Shown: positions 56,601 through 62,139 of the stretch, one piece after another
Layout: each line of letters opens with the position of its first letter
Numbering within the stretch: position 1 is the first letter of the stretch
NCBI RefSeq assembly: GCF_032854445.1
Contig: NC_088300.1
Location: 15,283,191 to 15,347,190, forward strand
Origin: Liolophura sinensis
Lineage: Eukaryota; Mollusca; Polyplacophora; Chitonida; Chitonidae
Direction: 5' to 3'
Length of the DNA stretch: 64,000 nt
Translations under genes and position numbers: made by a program
The notes under the pieces: model-generated
The model's database searches: none
What the model was told of the DNA's origin: nothing
What the model saw: only the letters and a program-made list of their open reading frames with translations

Positions 56601-58675
56601 TTGATGTAGGAAGTTTTATGAAAGTGCCATGTGGTGATGTCAGTTATGAGAAAAGTTATGAAACATTGATGTAGGAAGTTTTATGAAAGTGCCATGTGGT
56701 GACGTCAGTTATGAGAAAAGTTATGAAACATTGATTTAGGAAGTTTTATGAAAGTGGCCTGAGTTGTGGGAGCAGCTACATGCGCTAGATTCCTGTTACA
56801 TATCATGTACATGTAAATAAATCTCAGTCCATGTAAATCTGCCTGTCTACAGGGTAGCTGGAAAGAGCTGACGGCCTTTGTAATCAAACTCCAGGAGGCC
56901 GGTGTGGTGAAATCTGCTCAGGTTCACAAGTCTGCCCTTAGTGTTCTTCATCTGTCTGTACAGCTGGTAAGTGGACACTTTCTGCCATGTGTCGCAGTAT
57001 GCTGTCCCTGAAAGGATTGGGGCATTTATATGCTTTTGGCAGTCGCTAGGTCAACAAACCTGGCGTTAACATGATATGTGTGTATTTACCCTCCCGCAAT
57101 GCATCAAGACAGTGGTGACAATTAGTGGTCGATAGAGCAAGTGTGTGGTCGAGTGCTTAGTTTTATGTCCATTGAAGACCACTTGTCTTCCAGCAATTAG
57201 GTGTGCATATCTGTATGTCGCATGTGGGAAATTTTATTAGTAACTTGCCAAAGGTTGGTAGTCTGCAGTCTCCACCAATAACACTGAATACCATTGCATA
57301 AGGGAAACTTCCTTGAGTAGGGCATTGAACAGTCAAATATACTTTTGGGTTGTGAGTACTACATGTATGTCTAACCATTCCGAAAAAGCCATGATCAGAA
57401 GCCAACAATGTTGACAAGAGCATCAGGTGGAAAAGCCAAGATCTGACCACATTTAATCAGATGTTTACAGGTTTTTGCAAGATCACATTTCACCTACCAG
57501 GTTGAATCTACTTTCTCAGTTACAGTTAATCTAGTCTTGATGCAAAAGTACAGGTTTCCAACAGCTGTGATGCTTTTCTTTCAATCACACAAACATGTAA
57601 CATTTCAGTCTTAGGCTTGAACCGGGAATTTTCTTAGATTTGCCTCAGTGTCAATAACCAATCAACAGTTCTGTTGACATTTGATGGAGATCATTTGCTT
57701 TCCACCATCTGACATATATATTGAACTTGCTCTTTGTGTGAAAGTCAGTGCATCGCATGCGAGGATAAATTATATTTCCTCAACCTATTATAAAAGCTCT
57801 ACATGGTGTTCCATTGCTTTTCGTTTCCAAACATTTGGCTTACTTTCTTCTGGGATATGTCCACTGAAGATTTCAATGTTTCCACTATGTGTATAAAATC
57901 ATGGTACGTGTAGTAGATCAGAAAAACTTCACATAAACACAATAGTTTTGTTGGATGTTAATTATGTAGGAGTATGATGTGAGATAATATTTACCATTAT
58001 GTAGTGTGAAGTATAGATTAGGTTTTGTGGAAACGCATAGGTGATCCAGCTTTACATGCATGTGATTTGGTGCTCTGTATAAACAGGTATGTATATCTGA
58101 TGTTGTAGGGTGTGTTTGATCAGCTGGGATGTTTATTGATGACATTGCTGAGGCATTTAAGCAAGGACAGTGAGGGGAACTGTAAAGAGGTTGAAGAGTG
58201 GAGTGAGTTGATCGACACCTTACACGTTCTCTCCCAAGATCACAGTTCTGTCAGACAGCAGCTGGAGGAGTGGTCAGGCAGTGTGGGCGTGGCACCTGTT
58301 GAGCTGGCTGGGCCGGAACATCATCTGGCAATCACAACCATGCAGAGCGTGATACGCACCAACGCAGATATCTTACAGTCTCCATGTGCAGGGAGTCAGT
58401 GTGAGTGTTCGGAGCATATGGAACCAGCCCATGTTCATGACTTAGTCACAGGTGACATCAACCCTAAAGTGGACTTTGTGCCAGATCAGGGTCTTCCGAA
58501 GACAGACCCAGTCGCAGAGAATAATCAGGCTGTTGATCCGGCTCAACTCTTAGCAGGACAAACCCCTTTGGATCCAGACACTACTGTGGTACGTGAACTT
58601 AGTGGACTGAGTTCCCTCACCTTGCAATCTCTCACAGTGACTTCTCAAACAATTAAATCTTCCGCAAAGACATGA
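38535..58675 (+). CDS. CDAN1: CDAN1 (codanin-1) homologue, 27 exons, one apparent frameshift
   Basis: Homologue of codanin-1, which binds the histone chaperone ASF1 and limits histone delivery to chromatin, partners CDIN1, and is mutated in human congenital dyserythropoietic anaemia type I. CDS is join(38535..38618, 39986..40692, 41356..41568, 41890..42089, 42781..42876, 43433..43511, 43702..43822, 44277..44389, 44562..44727, 45087..45184, 45586..45745, 46144..46215, 46534..46677, 47358..47524, 48551..48632, 49244..49333, 49892..49946, 50834..50961, 51707..51907, 52268..52350, 52656..52801, 53066..53248, 53781..53879, 54988..55051, 55461..55606, 56853..56966, 58109..58675). The sum is 4,378 nt, one base over a multiple of three because of a shift in exon 22; about 1,458 residues versus 1,227 in human. 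Signatures: RRINPTPV (ASF1-binding B-domain type), [64 protein letters not shown]. Identified from remembered family sequence. Confidence 0.96.
38619..39985 (+). other. CDAN1 intron 1
   Basis: 1.4 kb intron containing the short duplication CAGCTATTCGTCAGCCATTCGT-type near 39173-39202, an A-run at 39265-39275 and a SINE tail at about 39745-39855. Nothing else recognised. Confidence 0.55.
39745..39855 (+). mobile_element. SINE tail fragment
   Basis: GTTTCCCCCGGGCTCTGCCA, CACCATAATGCTTGCC and GTGAAATATTCTTGAGTATG, then (AAAT)n. 5' truncated, in CDAN1 intron 1. Confidence 0.78.
39986..40692 (+). CDS. CDAN1: CDAN1 exon 2
   Basis: LDLPPQLKDASRLRCEFVPY, FLNYLRDQTLPLL (vertebrate EFVPFLLNFLREQ), then a basic disordered region and FNLSNSEDFPSIGATSQP (vertebrate NLSNLEEFPPVG). 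Donor GTGAGT, phase 2. Confidence 0.93.
40693..41355 (+). other. CDAN1 intron 2
   Basis: Contains a plus-oriented SINE tail (about 40862-40995). The remaining half shows no supported feature. Confidence 0.55.
40862..40995 (+). mobile_element. SINE tail fragment
   Basis: GTTCCCCTGGGCTCTGCCCA, CACCATAATGCTGGCTGCCG and GTGAAATATTCTTGAGTACG, then a poly(AAAT/AGAT) end. 5' truncated, in CDAN1 intron 2. Confidence 0.8.
41356..41568 (+). CDS. CDAN1: CDAN1 exon 3 (ASF1-binding B-domain-type motif)
   Basis: GTTTPVVPVRRINPTPVRAD contains RRINPTPV, identical to the human codanin-1 motif and of the B-domain type used by HIRA and CAF-1 p60 to bind ASF1. Ends MERALLR before GTGAGA, phase 2. Confidence 0.94.
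41890..42089 (+). CDS. CDAN1: CDAN1 exon 4
   Basis: RREKAKMQERTSGSGESCFP, then EVTHEDMISLLSDLYTGCMD. Corresponds to human ERSKQLQQ...RLELVALVYSSCI. Donor GTGAGT, phase 1. Confidence 0.9.
42090..42780 (+). other. CDAN1 intron 4
   Basis: AT-rich intron with a T-run at 42211-42222 and a degenerate SINE tail at about 42580-42672. Confidence 0.55.
42580..42672 (+). mobile_element. SINE tail fragment
   Basis: GTTTCCCCCCATCATAATGC, TAAGTGAAATATTTTTGAGT and GGCGTAAAACATGAGTCAAA. 5' truncated, in CDAN1 intron 4. Confidence 0.72.
42781..42876 (+). CDS. CDAN1: CDAN1 exon 5
   Basis: ENLLPNLNVELYFLVSLLTT followed by QEVVHNEDQQNR; human [20 protein letters not shown]. Donor GTAGGA, phase 1. Confidence 0.93.
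42877..43432 (+). other. CDAN1 intron 5
   Basis: Contains a plus-oriented degenerate SINE (about 42925-43112), the only recognisable content. Introns 7 (43823-44276), 9 (44728-45086), 10 (45185-45585) and 11 (45746-46143) hold nothing that I can support. Confidence 0.5.
42925..43112 (+). mobile_element. Degenerate SINE
   Basis: GTGGCTGAGGGGGAGC-like head, TGCTTTGAGTTCAAGTTCTC (B box), TTTTCTCCCACTATAATGCA and the tail TTTTTGAGTACAACGTAAAA. In CDAN1 intron 5. Confidence 0.75.
43433..43511 (+). CDS. CDAN1: CDAN1 exon 6
   Basis: DPEDMNYFSTIHNAVFFSVL followed by VLEKQI; human SIHDCVFFAVQVLECHF. Donor GTAAGA, phase 2. Confidence 0.92.
43702..43822 (+). CDS. CDAN1: CDAN1 exon 7
   Basis: RLLSMLDRSTMRLLSDNPRV, then VDFSPGLASQLNTLQKG; human [26 protein letters not shown]. 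Phase 0 at GTAAGA. Confidence 0.92.
44277..44389 (+). CDS. CDAN1: CDAN1 exon 8
   Basis: TGPVFPRSPIGGVSFQADTD followed by NRENFPSHQSFLQFKKQ; human [25 protein letters not shown]. Two AG acceptors lie 16 nt apart (TTAG at 44260, CTAG at 44276); only the second keeps this frame. The longer open frame of the neighbouring phase is a shadow. Confidence 0.92.
44562..44727 (+). CDS. CDAN1: CDAN1 exon 9
   Basis: [20 protein letters not shown], then LGIRIKSLVQSRTELANHIH and LARLFQSQLLK; human [20 protein letters not shown]...FVRLFQKQLLQ. Phase 0, donor GTATGT. Confidence 0.96.
45087..45184 (+). CDS. CDAN1: CDAN1 exon 10
   Basis: MCKGDQSYKTEGDDEQVTLL then SQLKKSNPEKFK; a variable segment joining LLQMC to the LQER block in the human protein. 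Donor GTGAGT, phase 2. Confidence 0.88.
45586..45745 (+). CDS. CDAN1: CDAN1 exon 11
   Basis: [54 protein letters not shown]; human [33 protein letters not shown]. The best-conserved block of the gene. Phase 0. Confidence 0.97.
46144..46215 (+). CDS. CDAN1: CDAN1 exon 12
   Basis: LDSAELSETDVETEEGHTHS followed by VIDE, an acidic linker matching human EPNDEDGESDVDWQGE in position. Phase 0 at both ends. Confidence 0.82.
46534..46677 (+). CDS. CDAN1: CDAN1 exon 13
   Basis: EEKEQFVNSLLSARLVGKFM then GFVSFLPYQTLERLPDSLL; human [29 protein letters not shown]. Phase 0. Confidence 0.94.
46678..47357 (+). other. CDAN1 intron 13 with AAGGTCA-rich repeat
   Basis: Includes a dispersed repeat (about 46950-47240) rich in AGGTCA half-sites (TTAAAGGTCACGGTCACTGA, CAAAGGCCAAGGTCATGCAG) that recurs in intron 15. 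Element type unknown. Confidence 0.5.
47358..47524 (+). CDS. CDAN1: CDAN1 exon 14
   Basis: GCLPLNVLEHVERACCTGRL, IMTLPWVVEFLSMMDPLSPL, then LLYFQTLIARLLQIY; human [30 protein letters not shown]. Donor GTAAAC, phase 2. Confidence 0.94.
47525..48550 (+). other. CDAN1 intron 14
   Basis: About 1 kb. The segment 47675-47960 looks like an old dispersed element (TTTTAGCTCGCTTTATGAAG start, repeated GGGTTGCAAT...CACAGTACA), unclassified. No exon support. Confidence 0.45.
48551..48632 (+). CDS. CDAN1: CDAN1 exon 15
   Basis: RRAVRKFQQGEAKYNNLLLI followed by FTLGWFFE; human NKLLLLAVLGWLFQ. Phase 0, donor GTGAGA. Confidence 0.92.
48633..49243 (+). other. CDAN1 intron 15 with AAGGTCA-rich repeat
   Basis: Second copy of the intron-13 element (about 48690-49050): TTGAAGGCCAAAGTCACTCA, then TTTGATGAAATTTGGTCTGA and AGGTCAAGGTCATGCAGATG. 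Also a short (TA)n at 48650-48662. Confidence 0.5.
49244..49333 (+). CDS. CDAN1: CDAN1 exon 16
   Basis: LPALPDGIFFQGFSEIQNAY followed by PQPSKDTKEL; human IPTVPEDLFFLEEGPSYAF. Phase 0. Confidence 0.92.
49588..49828 (+). mobile_element. tRNA-headed SINE
   Basis: GGGCCTCTATAGCTGAGGTG head, GGTCGCTGTGAGTTCAAGGC B box, TTCCACCGGGCTCTGCCCGA, tail GTGAAATATTCTCCAGTACG. Near full length, in CDAN1 intron 16. Confidence 0.85.
49892..49946 (+). CDS. CDAN1: CDAN1 exon 17
   Basis: [18 protein letters not shown]; human APVVDQQLLYTCCPYIGE. Only 55 nt, phase 1 at GTAACC. Confidence 0.95.
49947..50833 (+). other. CDAN1 intron 17
   Basis: AT-rich. A possible degenerate SINE tail near 50560-50690 ends ATTATGGCATTAAACATCAA. 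Intron 18 (50962-51706) has no recognisable element. Confidence 0.45.
50834..50961 (+). CDS. CDAN1: CDAN1 exon 18
   Basis: VEVRSLLLEFVVGRSNRSST followed by IRKITPVAADDTPAPTATEK; human [27 protein letters not shown]. Phase 0. Confidence 0.94.
51707..51907 (+). CDS. CDAN1: CDAN1 exon 19
   Basis: [40 protein letters not shown]; human [37 protein letters not shown]. Phase 0, donor GTATGT. Confidence 0.97.
52268..52350 (+). CDS. CDAN1: CDAN1 exon 20
   Basis: EKLSQDVMKDAGLLCEKVRS followed by EVNQSRH. Amphipathic helix in the C-terminal third. GTAAGT donor, phase 2. Confidence 0.88.
52656..52801 (+). CDS. CDAN1: CDAN1 exon 21
   Basis: TYCRGKILEILPLLLPEEQV, then SAVVSVAVSISCRQAEERVN and QWVGNHITT; human [50 protein letters not shown] donor, phase 1. 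Confidence 0.93.
53066..53248 (+). CDS. CDAN1: CDAN1 exon 22 with apparent +1 frameshift
   Basis: Entered in phase 1 it reads RIFQREMSDELEKMCRPVNL, then QKMIQTLPGLE, as family spacing predicts, but then meets a TGA at 53203-53205. The sequence from about 53160 to the GTGTGA donor is open in the next frame (TTGGTQEAVRCVIHDDNSLG, ending TETK) and joins exon 23 in phase 0. One surplus base between about 53135 and 53162 (the GGAAAGATACC region is the likeliest place) would explain it. No GT-AG intron of workable size fits between the two frames. Confidence 0.75.
53781..53879 (+). CDS. CDAN1: CDAN1 exon 23
   Basis: VFVRDVMIYGKIPTADEISA followed by CIQGVTNTLTSRQ. The last 30 nt and the GTAAGT donor at 53880 are the seed of the 51-bp minisatellite that follows. 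Confidence 0.9.
53853..54800 (+). repeat. 51-bp minisatellite derived from CDAN1 exon 23 end and its donor
   Basis: Eighteen or so units, regular at 51 bp between about 54250 and 54710 (CTAGACAG at 54251, 54302, 54353, 54503, 54554 and 54657), less regular before. Consensus CACTAACACACTCACCTCTAGACAG followed by GTAAGTCATCACAACTGAG. The first unit is the coding tail NTLTSRQ plus donor of exon 23. An intact GTAAGT persists at 53880, 53967, 54011, 54259 and 54715. 51 bp is 17 codons, so both strands show spurious repetitive ORFs. Confidence 0.92.
54801..54987 (+). other. Unique remainder of CDAN1 intron 23
   Basis: Non-repetitive intron sequence between the minisatellite and exon 24, ending in the TCTCCCTTGTAG acceptor. 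Nothing else seen. Confidence 0.6.
54988..55051 (+). CDS. CDAN1: CDAN1 exon 24
   Basis: DLLPEAYRSFSQMLQDLALF L, with acceptor TCCCTTGTAG and GTAAGT donor, phase 1. Corresponds to human AEQHLAKCSVELASLLV. Confidence 0.88.
55461..55606 (+). CDS. CDAN1: CDAN1 exon 25
   Basis: ICCEPQLWSSNLCSRCLSLW, TGELKEYVQLTSLFSPRLLL; human [32 protein letters not shown]. Phase 0, donor GTAGAT. Confidence 0.88.
55607..56233 (+). other. First part of CDAN1 intron 25
   Basis: Contains a small direct repeat GATTAGAGCTGTCAGACTTT (about 55981-56020, two copies) upstream of the 65-bp array. No other element recognised. Confidence 0.6.
56234..56753 (+). repeat. 65-bp tandem array with CRE palindromes in CDAN1 intron 25
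   Basis: Eight units of exactly 65 bp, GTGCCATGTGG starting at 56234, 56299, 56364, 56429, 56494, 56559, 56624 and 56689. Four units (2, 3, 4, 8) contain the full CRE palindrome TGACGTCA, three (5, 6, 7) contain TGATGTCA, and the first has TGTTGTCA. Unit identity is otherwise nearly complete. Confidence 0.94.
56853..56966 (+). CDS. CDAN1: CDAN1 exon 26
   Basis: GSWKELTAFVIKLQEAGVVK followed by SAQVHKSALSVLHLSVQL; human [28 protein letters not shown]. Phase 0, GTAAGT donor. Confidence 0.9.
56967..58108 (+). other. CDAN1 intron 26
   Basis: 1.1 kb AT-rich intron with many ACATGTA motifs. I see no repeat family or exon in it. Confidence 0.55.
58109..58675 (+). CDS. CDAN1: CDAN1 last exon with stop
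   Basis: GVFDQLGCLLMTLLRHLSKD, then EEWSELIDTLHVLSQ, and a long low-complexity tail ending SLTVTSQTIKSSAKT before TGA at 58673-58675. This C-terminal extension is longer than in vertebrates and accounts for much of the extra length. Confidence 0.88.
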   Translation, partial: GVFDQLGCLLMTLLRHLSKDSEGNCKEVEEWSELIDTLHVLSQDHSSVRQQLEEWSGSVGVAPVELAGPEHHLAITTMQSVIRTNADILQSPCAGSQCECSEHMEPAHVHDLVTGDINPKVDFVPDQGLPKTDPVAENNQAVDPAQLLAGQTPLDPDTTVVRELSGLSSLTLQSLTVTSQTIKSSAKT

Positions 58676-59700
58676 CATGTATGATGACATTTGTGGATAA
58701 ACTTTAAAATCTACTTTGTCTTTCATGCAGGTGTACTTTTGACAGTTCATACAGAGATTAATAAGCTTTCACTTTAAATTGACACTCAAAAGACAGCAGA
58801 ATAGCCTGATGGTATTTGAATTTGGAACATGCAGTTTACGAGAATGCAAAGTTTTGTAATGTTAAAAATGTATACACAAAATATATTATAAAATGCTGCA
58901 ATTTATCCCTTGATGATATACATATTCAGATGGGGGTTTCTGGCATCTCCTATAATCTGGAATTACGAATATTTATGTGAAATGTACTTTGAGTATGGTA
59001 CATGGATAGCACCAAACACACAAGAAAATTAAATGTATTATTTACATGTCCATGCATGTCTGAAGATAAGTGCTATTCAAGACTTATTGTTTTAATATTA
59101 TTGGTTTCTATTATGTATTAAGGAATTTTTTAGTTCAGTACTTTTATAGTAATGGTTCTTTGGTTCTGTTACATGCAGTTAATTGTATTGAATGCATATT
59201 TCTATTTGAAACCATTTTTTTTTTTAATACCTATACATATTTTTGTTCTATAAAAAGCAGATGTAGGGAAAAATACTAAAATGGTCTGTGATTTTCCCTT
59301 CTGTATATTCAAAAGGCTCACATTTTAGGAAGACAGCTTTTAGATAACCTTGATCGCAAACAAAGGAGCCAGAAGGTGTTTGTGATGTTAGCACAAAGTT
59401 ATTTTATTGCACGTCCTGGATGACTTTACGCATAAACTTGAGATATAAATTATGTGTTGTGAGAAACGAAAAGAGATGAGACTAAGTTTATCTATATGAA
59501 TAAAAAAAAAAAATTAAATTTAAATTGACCAGATAACCTGCAAAGTGCTTTTATATCCACGCAAAATACTATTATGTTCAGTGCTTTTAAGTGAAAGTGC
59601 CATATTTTAAATGAAAATAAATGTACTTTTTTTCCCTACTAAGCGATGCAATATTTGAGTAAAAAATAAATGGACTGATACTTTATTTTACTGACTTTCA
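58676..59700 (+). other. Probable CDAN1 3' UTR
   Basis: AT-rich sequence after the stop, with candidate AATAAA hexamers at 59499-59504, 59616-59621 and 59665-59670. No coding signal. A SINE begins about 230 bp further downstream. Confidence 0.5.
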
Positions 59701-59930
59701 TTTTTGTTTGCAGATATAGTTTATTTGTACTGAGTGGTGTATGACCAGCTGTTGTGTCCAGTAGACATCAAGTCTGTCTGTCTTAACAGGCGGCGTTTTA
59801 TTTTGTAGTTAGATACGAAAACCTAAATGAATTTTATCCCAGATTGTATCGATTTATCGACCAATAAAAAAAGATAACATTATAGAGTAAAACCAGAGCA
59901 GCCAGGACAGTGACAGTTGGCAAAATGAAG

Positions 59931-60180
59931 GGCCTCCGTGGCTCAGTTGGTTATCGCGCTAGCGCAGCGTAATAACTCAGGAGCCTCTCACCAATGCGGT
60001 CGCTGTGAGTTCAAGCCCAGCTCATGCTAGCTTCCTCTCCAGCGGTAAATGGGTAGGTCTGCCAGCAACTTTCAGATGGTCGTGGGTTTCCGCCGGTTTC
60101 CTGCCACCATAATGCTGGCCACCATTGTAGAAGTGAAATATTCTAGAGTACGGCATAAAACACCAGTCAAATATATAAAT
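59931..60180 (+). mobile_element. Full-length tRNA-headed SINE with target-site duplication
   Basis: Begins GGCCTCCGTGGCTCAGTTGG (tRNA-like A box) with GGTCGCTGTGAGTTCAAGCC (B box GAGTTCAAG), then the conserved tail AAGTGAAATATTCTAGAGTA and (AAAT)n. Flanked by AAATGAAG at 59923-59930 and 60181-60188. The best reference copy of the first SINE family in this window. Confidence 0.93.
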
Positions 60181-60189
60181 AAATGAAGT

Positions 60190-61974
60190 TTGCAAAATGG
60201 TGACATGTAAGCAAGGAGATCCAGCCTCTTGTCAGTTCAGTCATGGTTTTATTCAGTTTAGGTTAATGCTACTTCAGTCCCCAGAGAAATCAAGAGGAAA
60301 TATTAAAATGATATGAAGTACTTCTATACCCTATGGAACAGAGGTAGCAGAACGATTTATGATGAATAACACTGTTTACCCTGTTTAACCAAATCTTGAG
60401 CAGTTTCCGTAAATTCTGAGTGAATGAAATAGTCATTATTAAGATGCAGGGAAAAAAGCAAAAACATTTTGTTGTAAACAAAGTATTATTTACGATCAGC
60501 AGATATAAATGTAAAATGTTACATGCAAAGAAGTACAAATACTATTAAAAATAGTACATCTCCTACATTGTAGATGTAGCTGCAAGAAAAGGCGAAAATT
60601 TCCACAATCGTCTGCAAATAACGAAAAGCTCTGGCTGGCATTCATTTTATCTCAGATTCTGGGGGAAAGATGAGAAGAGCCTCAAAGTACCATACACAAC
60701 ATACAAATTGCACATACATGTAGCCACGAAGGTATCCTTGGCAGTTCTATTTCACATCACAACTGAGTAAAGATGTATCTTTGCTTACTGAAGTTGATGG
60801 GCGCTTAACACCAAAAGGTGCTTCCAATCTAATAAAACTTTAAACTAAATTTCATTAGACCTGGCCCAGGAATTCTTGAAATATCACATGGACAAGATTA
60901 TTATCTGCCACAATGTTGAATAAGTAAATGTAGGTCTGAATGTCTATATCACTGCAAAAGCAGACAAACCAATAGACACCAAAATCCTTTCAGTTATTAA
61001 AGGTCCTCATCAGAAATCTTGAACCAAATTTCATCACTTCAGCCTTAAAGCAAATGAATTAAATGCACCTTTGGCTCCTAAACAGTTGTTGTGGTTGTGA
61101 TTGTTTCTTATTAGATTATATCTGTGAGTGGTCAACTTCATACCCCTTCCCTCAACCGGTCAAACATAAAATAAATAAACTGTCCCGATAATGCCTTTAT
61201 AAGCAGTAATACACCACTACAGCATAGCCCACAATAAGCGTTTAACTAAACAACAATTAATCTTCATCTTTTGTGCATAAGTGTGTGCCTAATTCATAGA
61301 GTGCCACTTAAAACAGCTGTCTTATTTATCAGCTACACAAGGCTATAACTGCACAGCCAGGTATCTGCTCGGTTTTTTACACTGACTACATGTATTCTCA
61401 CTGCAGTTAAAAAGGCCTTGTGTGTACATAAAACATACCAGTCTTAAAAATAATGAGCTTATTCAAAAAAAAAAATAAATAAATACATTTTATTTGATGA
61501 AGAACAGTGCTATCCTCATTGTGGGACTTTCATGTACATAAATGTAATATCAGGCTTAAAACATAAACAATGACCTTGTTCAAATTAAAAAAATAAATAT
61601 CAAAATATACAGATATAAAACATCAGCCATACTGTCTTTTTGACATATTTTCAAAATGTCAACCACATTTGTAACTTTACACACATCAGAAAAATAAGAT
61701 TTCCAGTAATGTTCAGTCAGATTAAGGGAATTCTAAAAGATAACAAAGTGCACGTACATGTAATTTGTTCTATTCATATTTTATGAATGAAATCAGATTA
61801 ATATGTGACCATCATATAAACTAATTTACATGTATACTCAGGAGTATATACCATTTACCTGTACCACTGACAACAATTACAGAAAATTTCCCAGCTAACG
61901 CTAAAGTATACATGTCCATGTACCTGATAAGAGCTAGGCTAAGCTTGCAAGTTTCCTCCATGCACTTACTGAGT
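60190..61974 (-). other. Probable 3' UTR of the unrecognised minus-strand gene
   Basis: About 1.8 kb after the stop without coding signal. Minus-strand AATAAA hexamers lie at 61494-61489 and 60253-60248. The true end is undetermined. Confidence 0.4.
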
Positions 61975-62139
61975 CTAACACTGGTAGCCATAATAATTCT
62001 CCCTCAGATTCTCATCAAAGTCCATTCTCTGAAGAACAGCGTGTTTCTTACTGGAACCCCCCATGAACTGTTTAAGGTTACTGGTAGCATTTCTCTGGCA
62101 TATGTTACTAGCCAGGTCATTCTGTCTGGCATTCAGCTC
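61975..62139 (-). CDS. Unrecognised gene, last exon with stop
   Basis: 55 codons including TAG. Starts ELNARQNDLASNICQ after CTACTTGCAG and ends with a Tyr/Asn-rich tail (RENYYGYQC). The open frame upstream to 62160 is intronic. Confidence 0.7.
   Translation of the reverse strand, partial: ELNARQNDLASNICQRNATSNLKQFMGGSSKKHAVLQRMDFDENLRENYYGYQC

Noticed and set aside
59931-60010. Possible tRNA gene
   Set aside because: The A-box and B-box-like sequence belongs to a SINE head with SINE body, tail and target-site duplication; it does not fold as a complete tRNA by eye.
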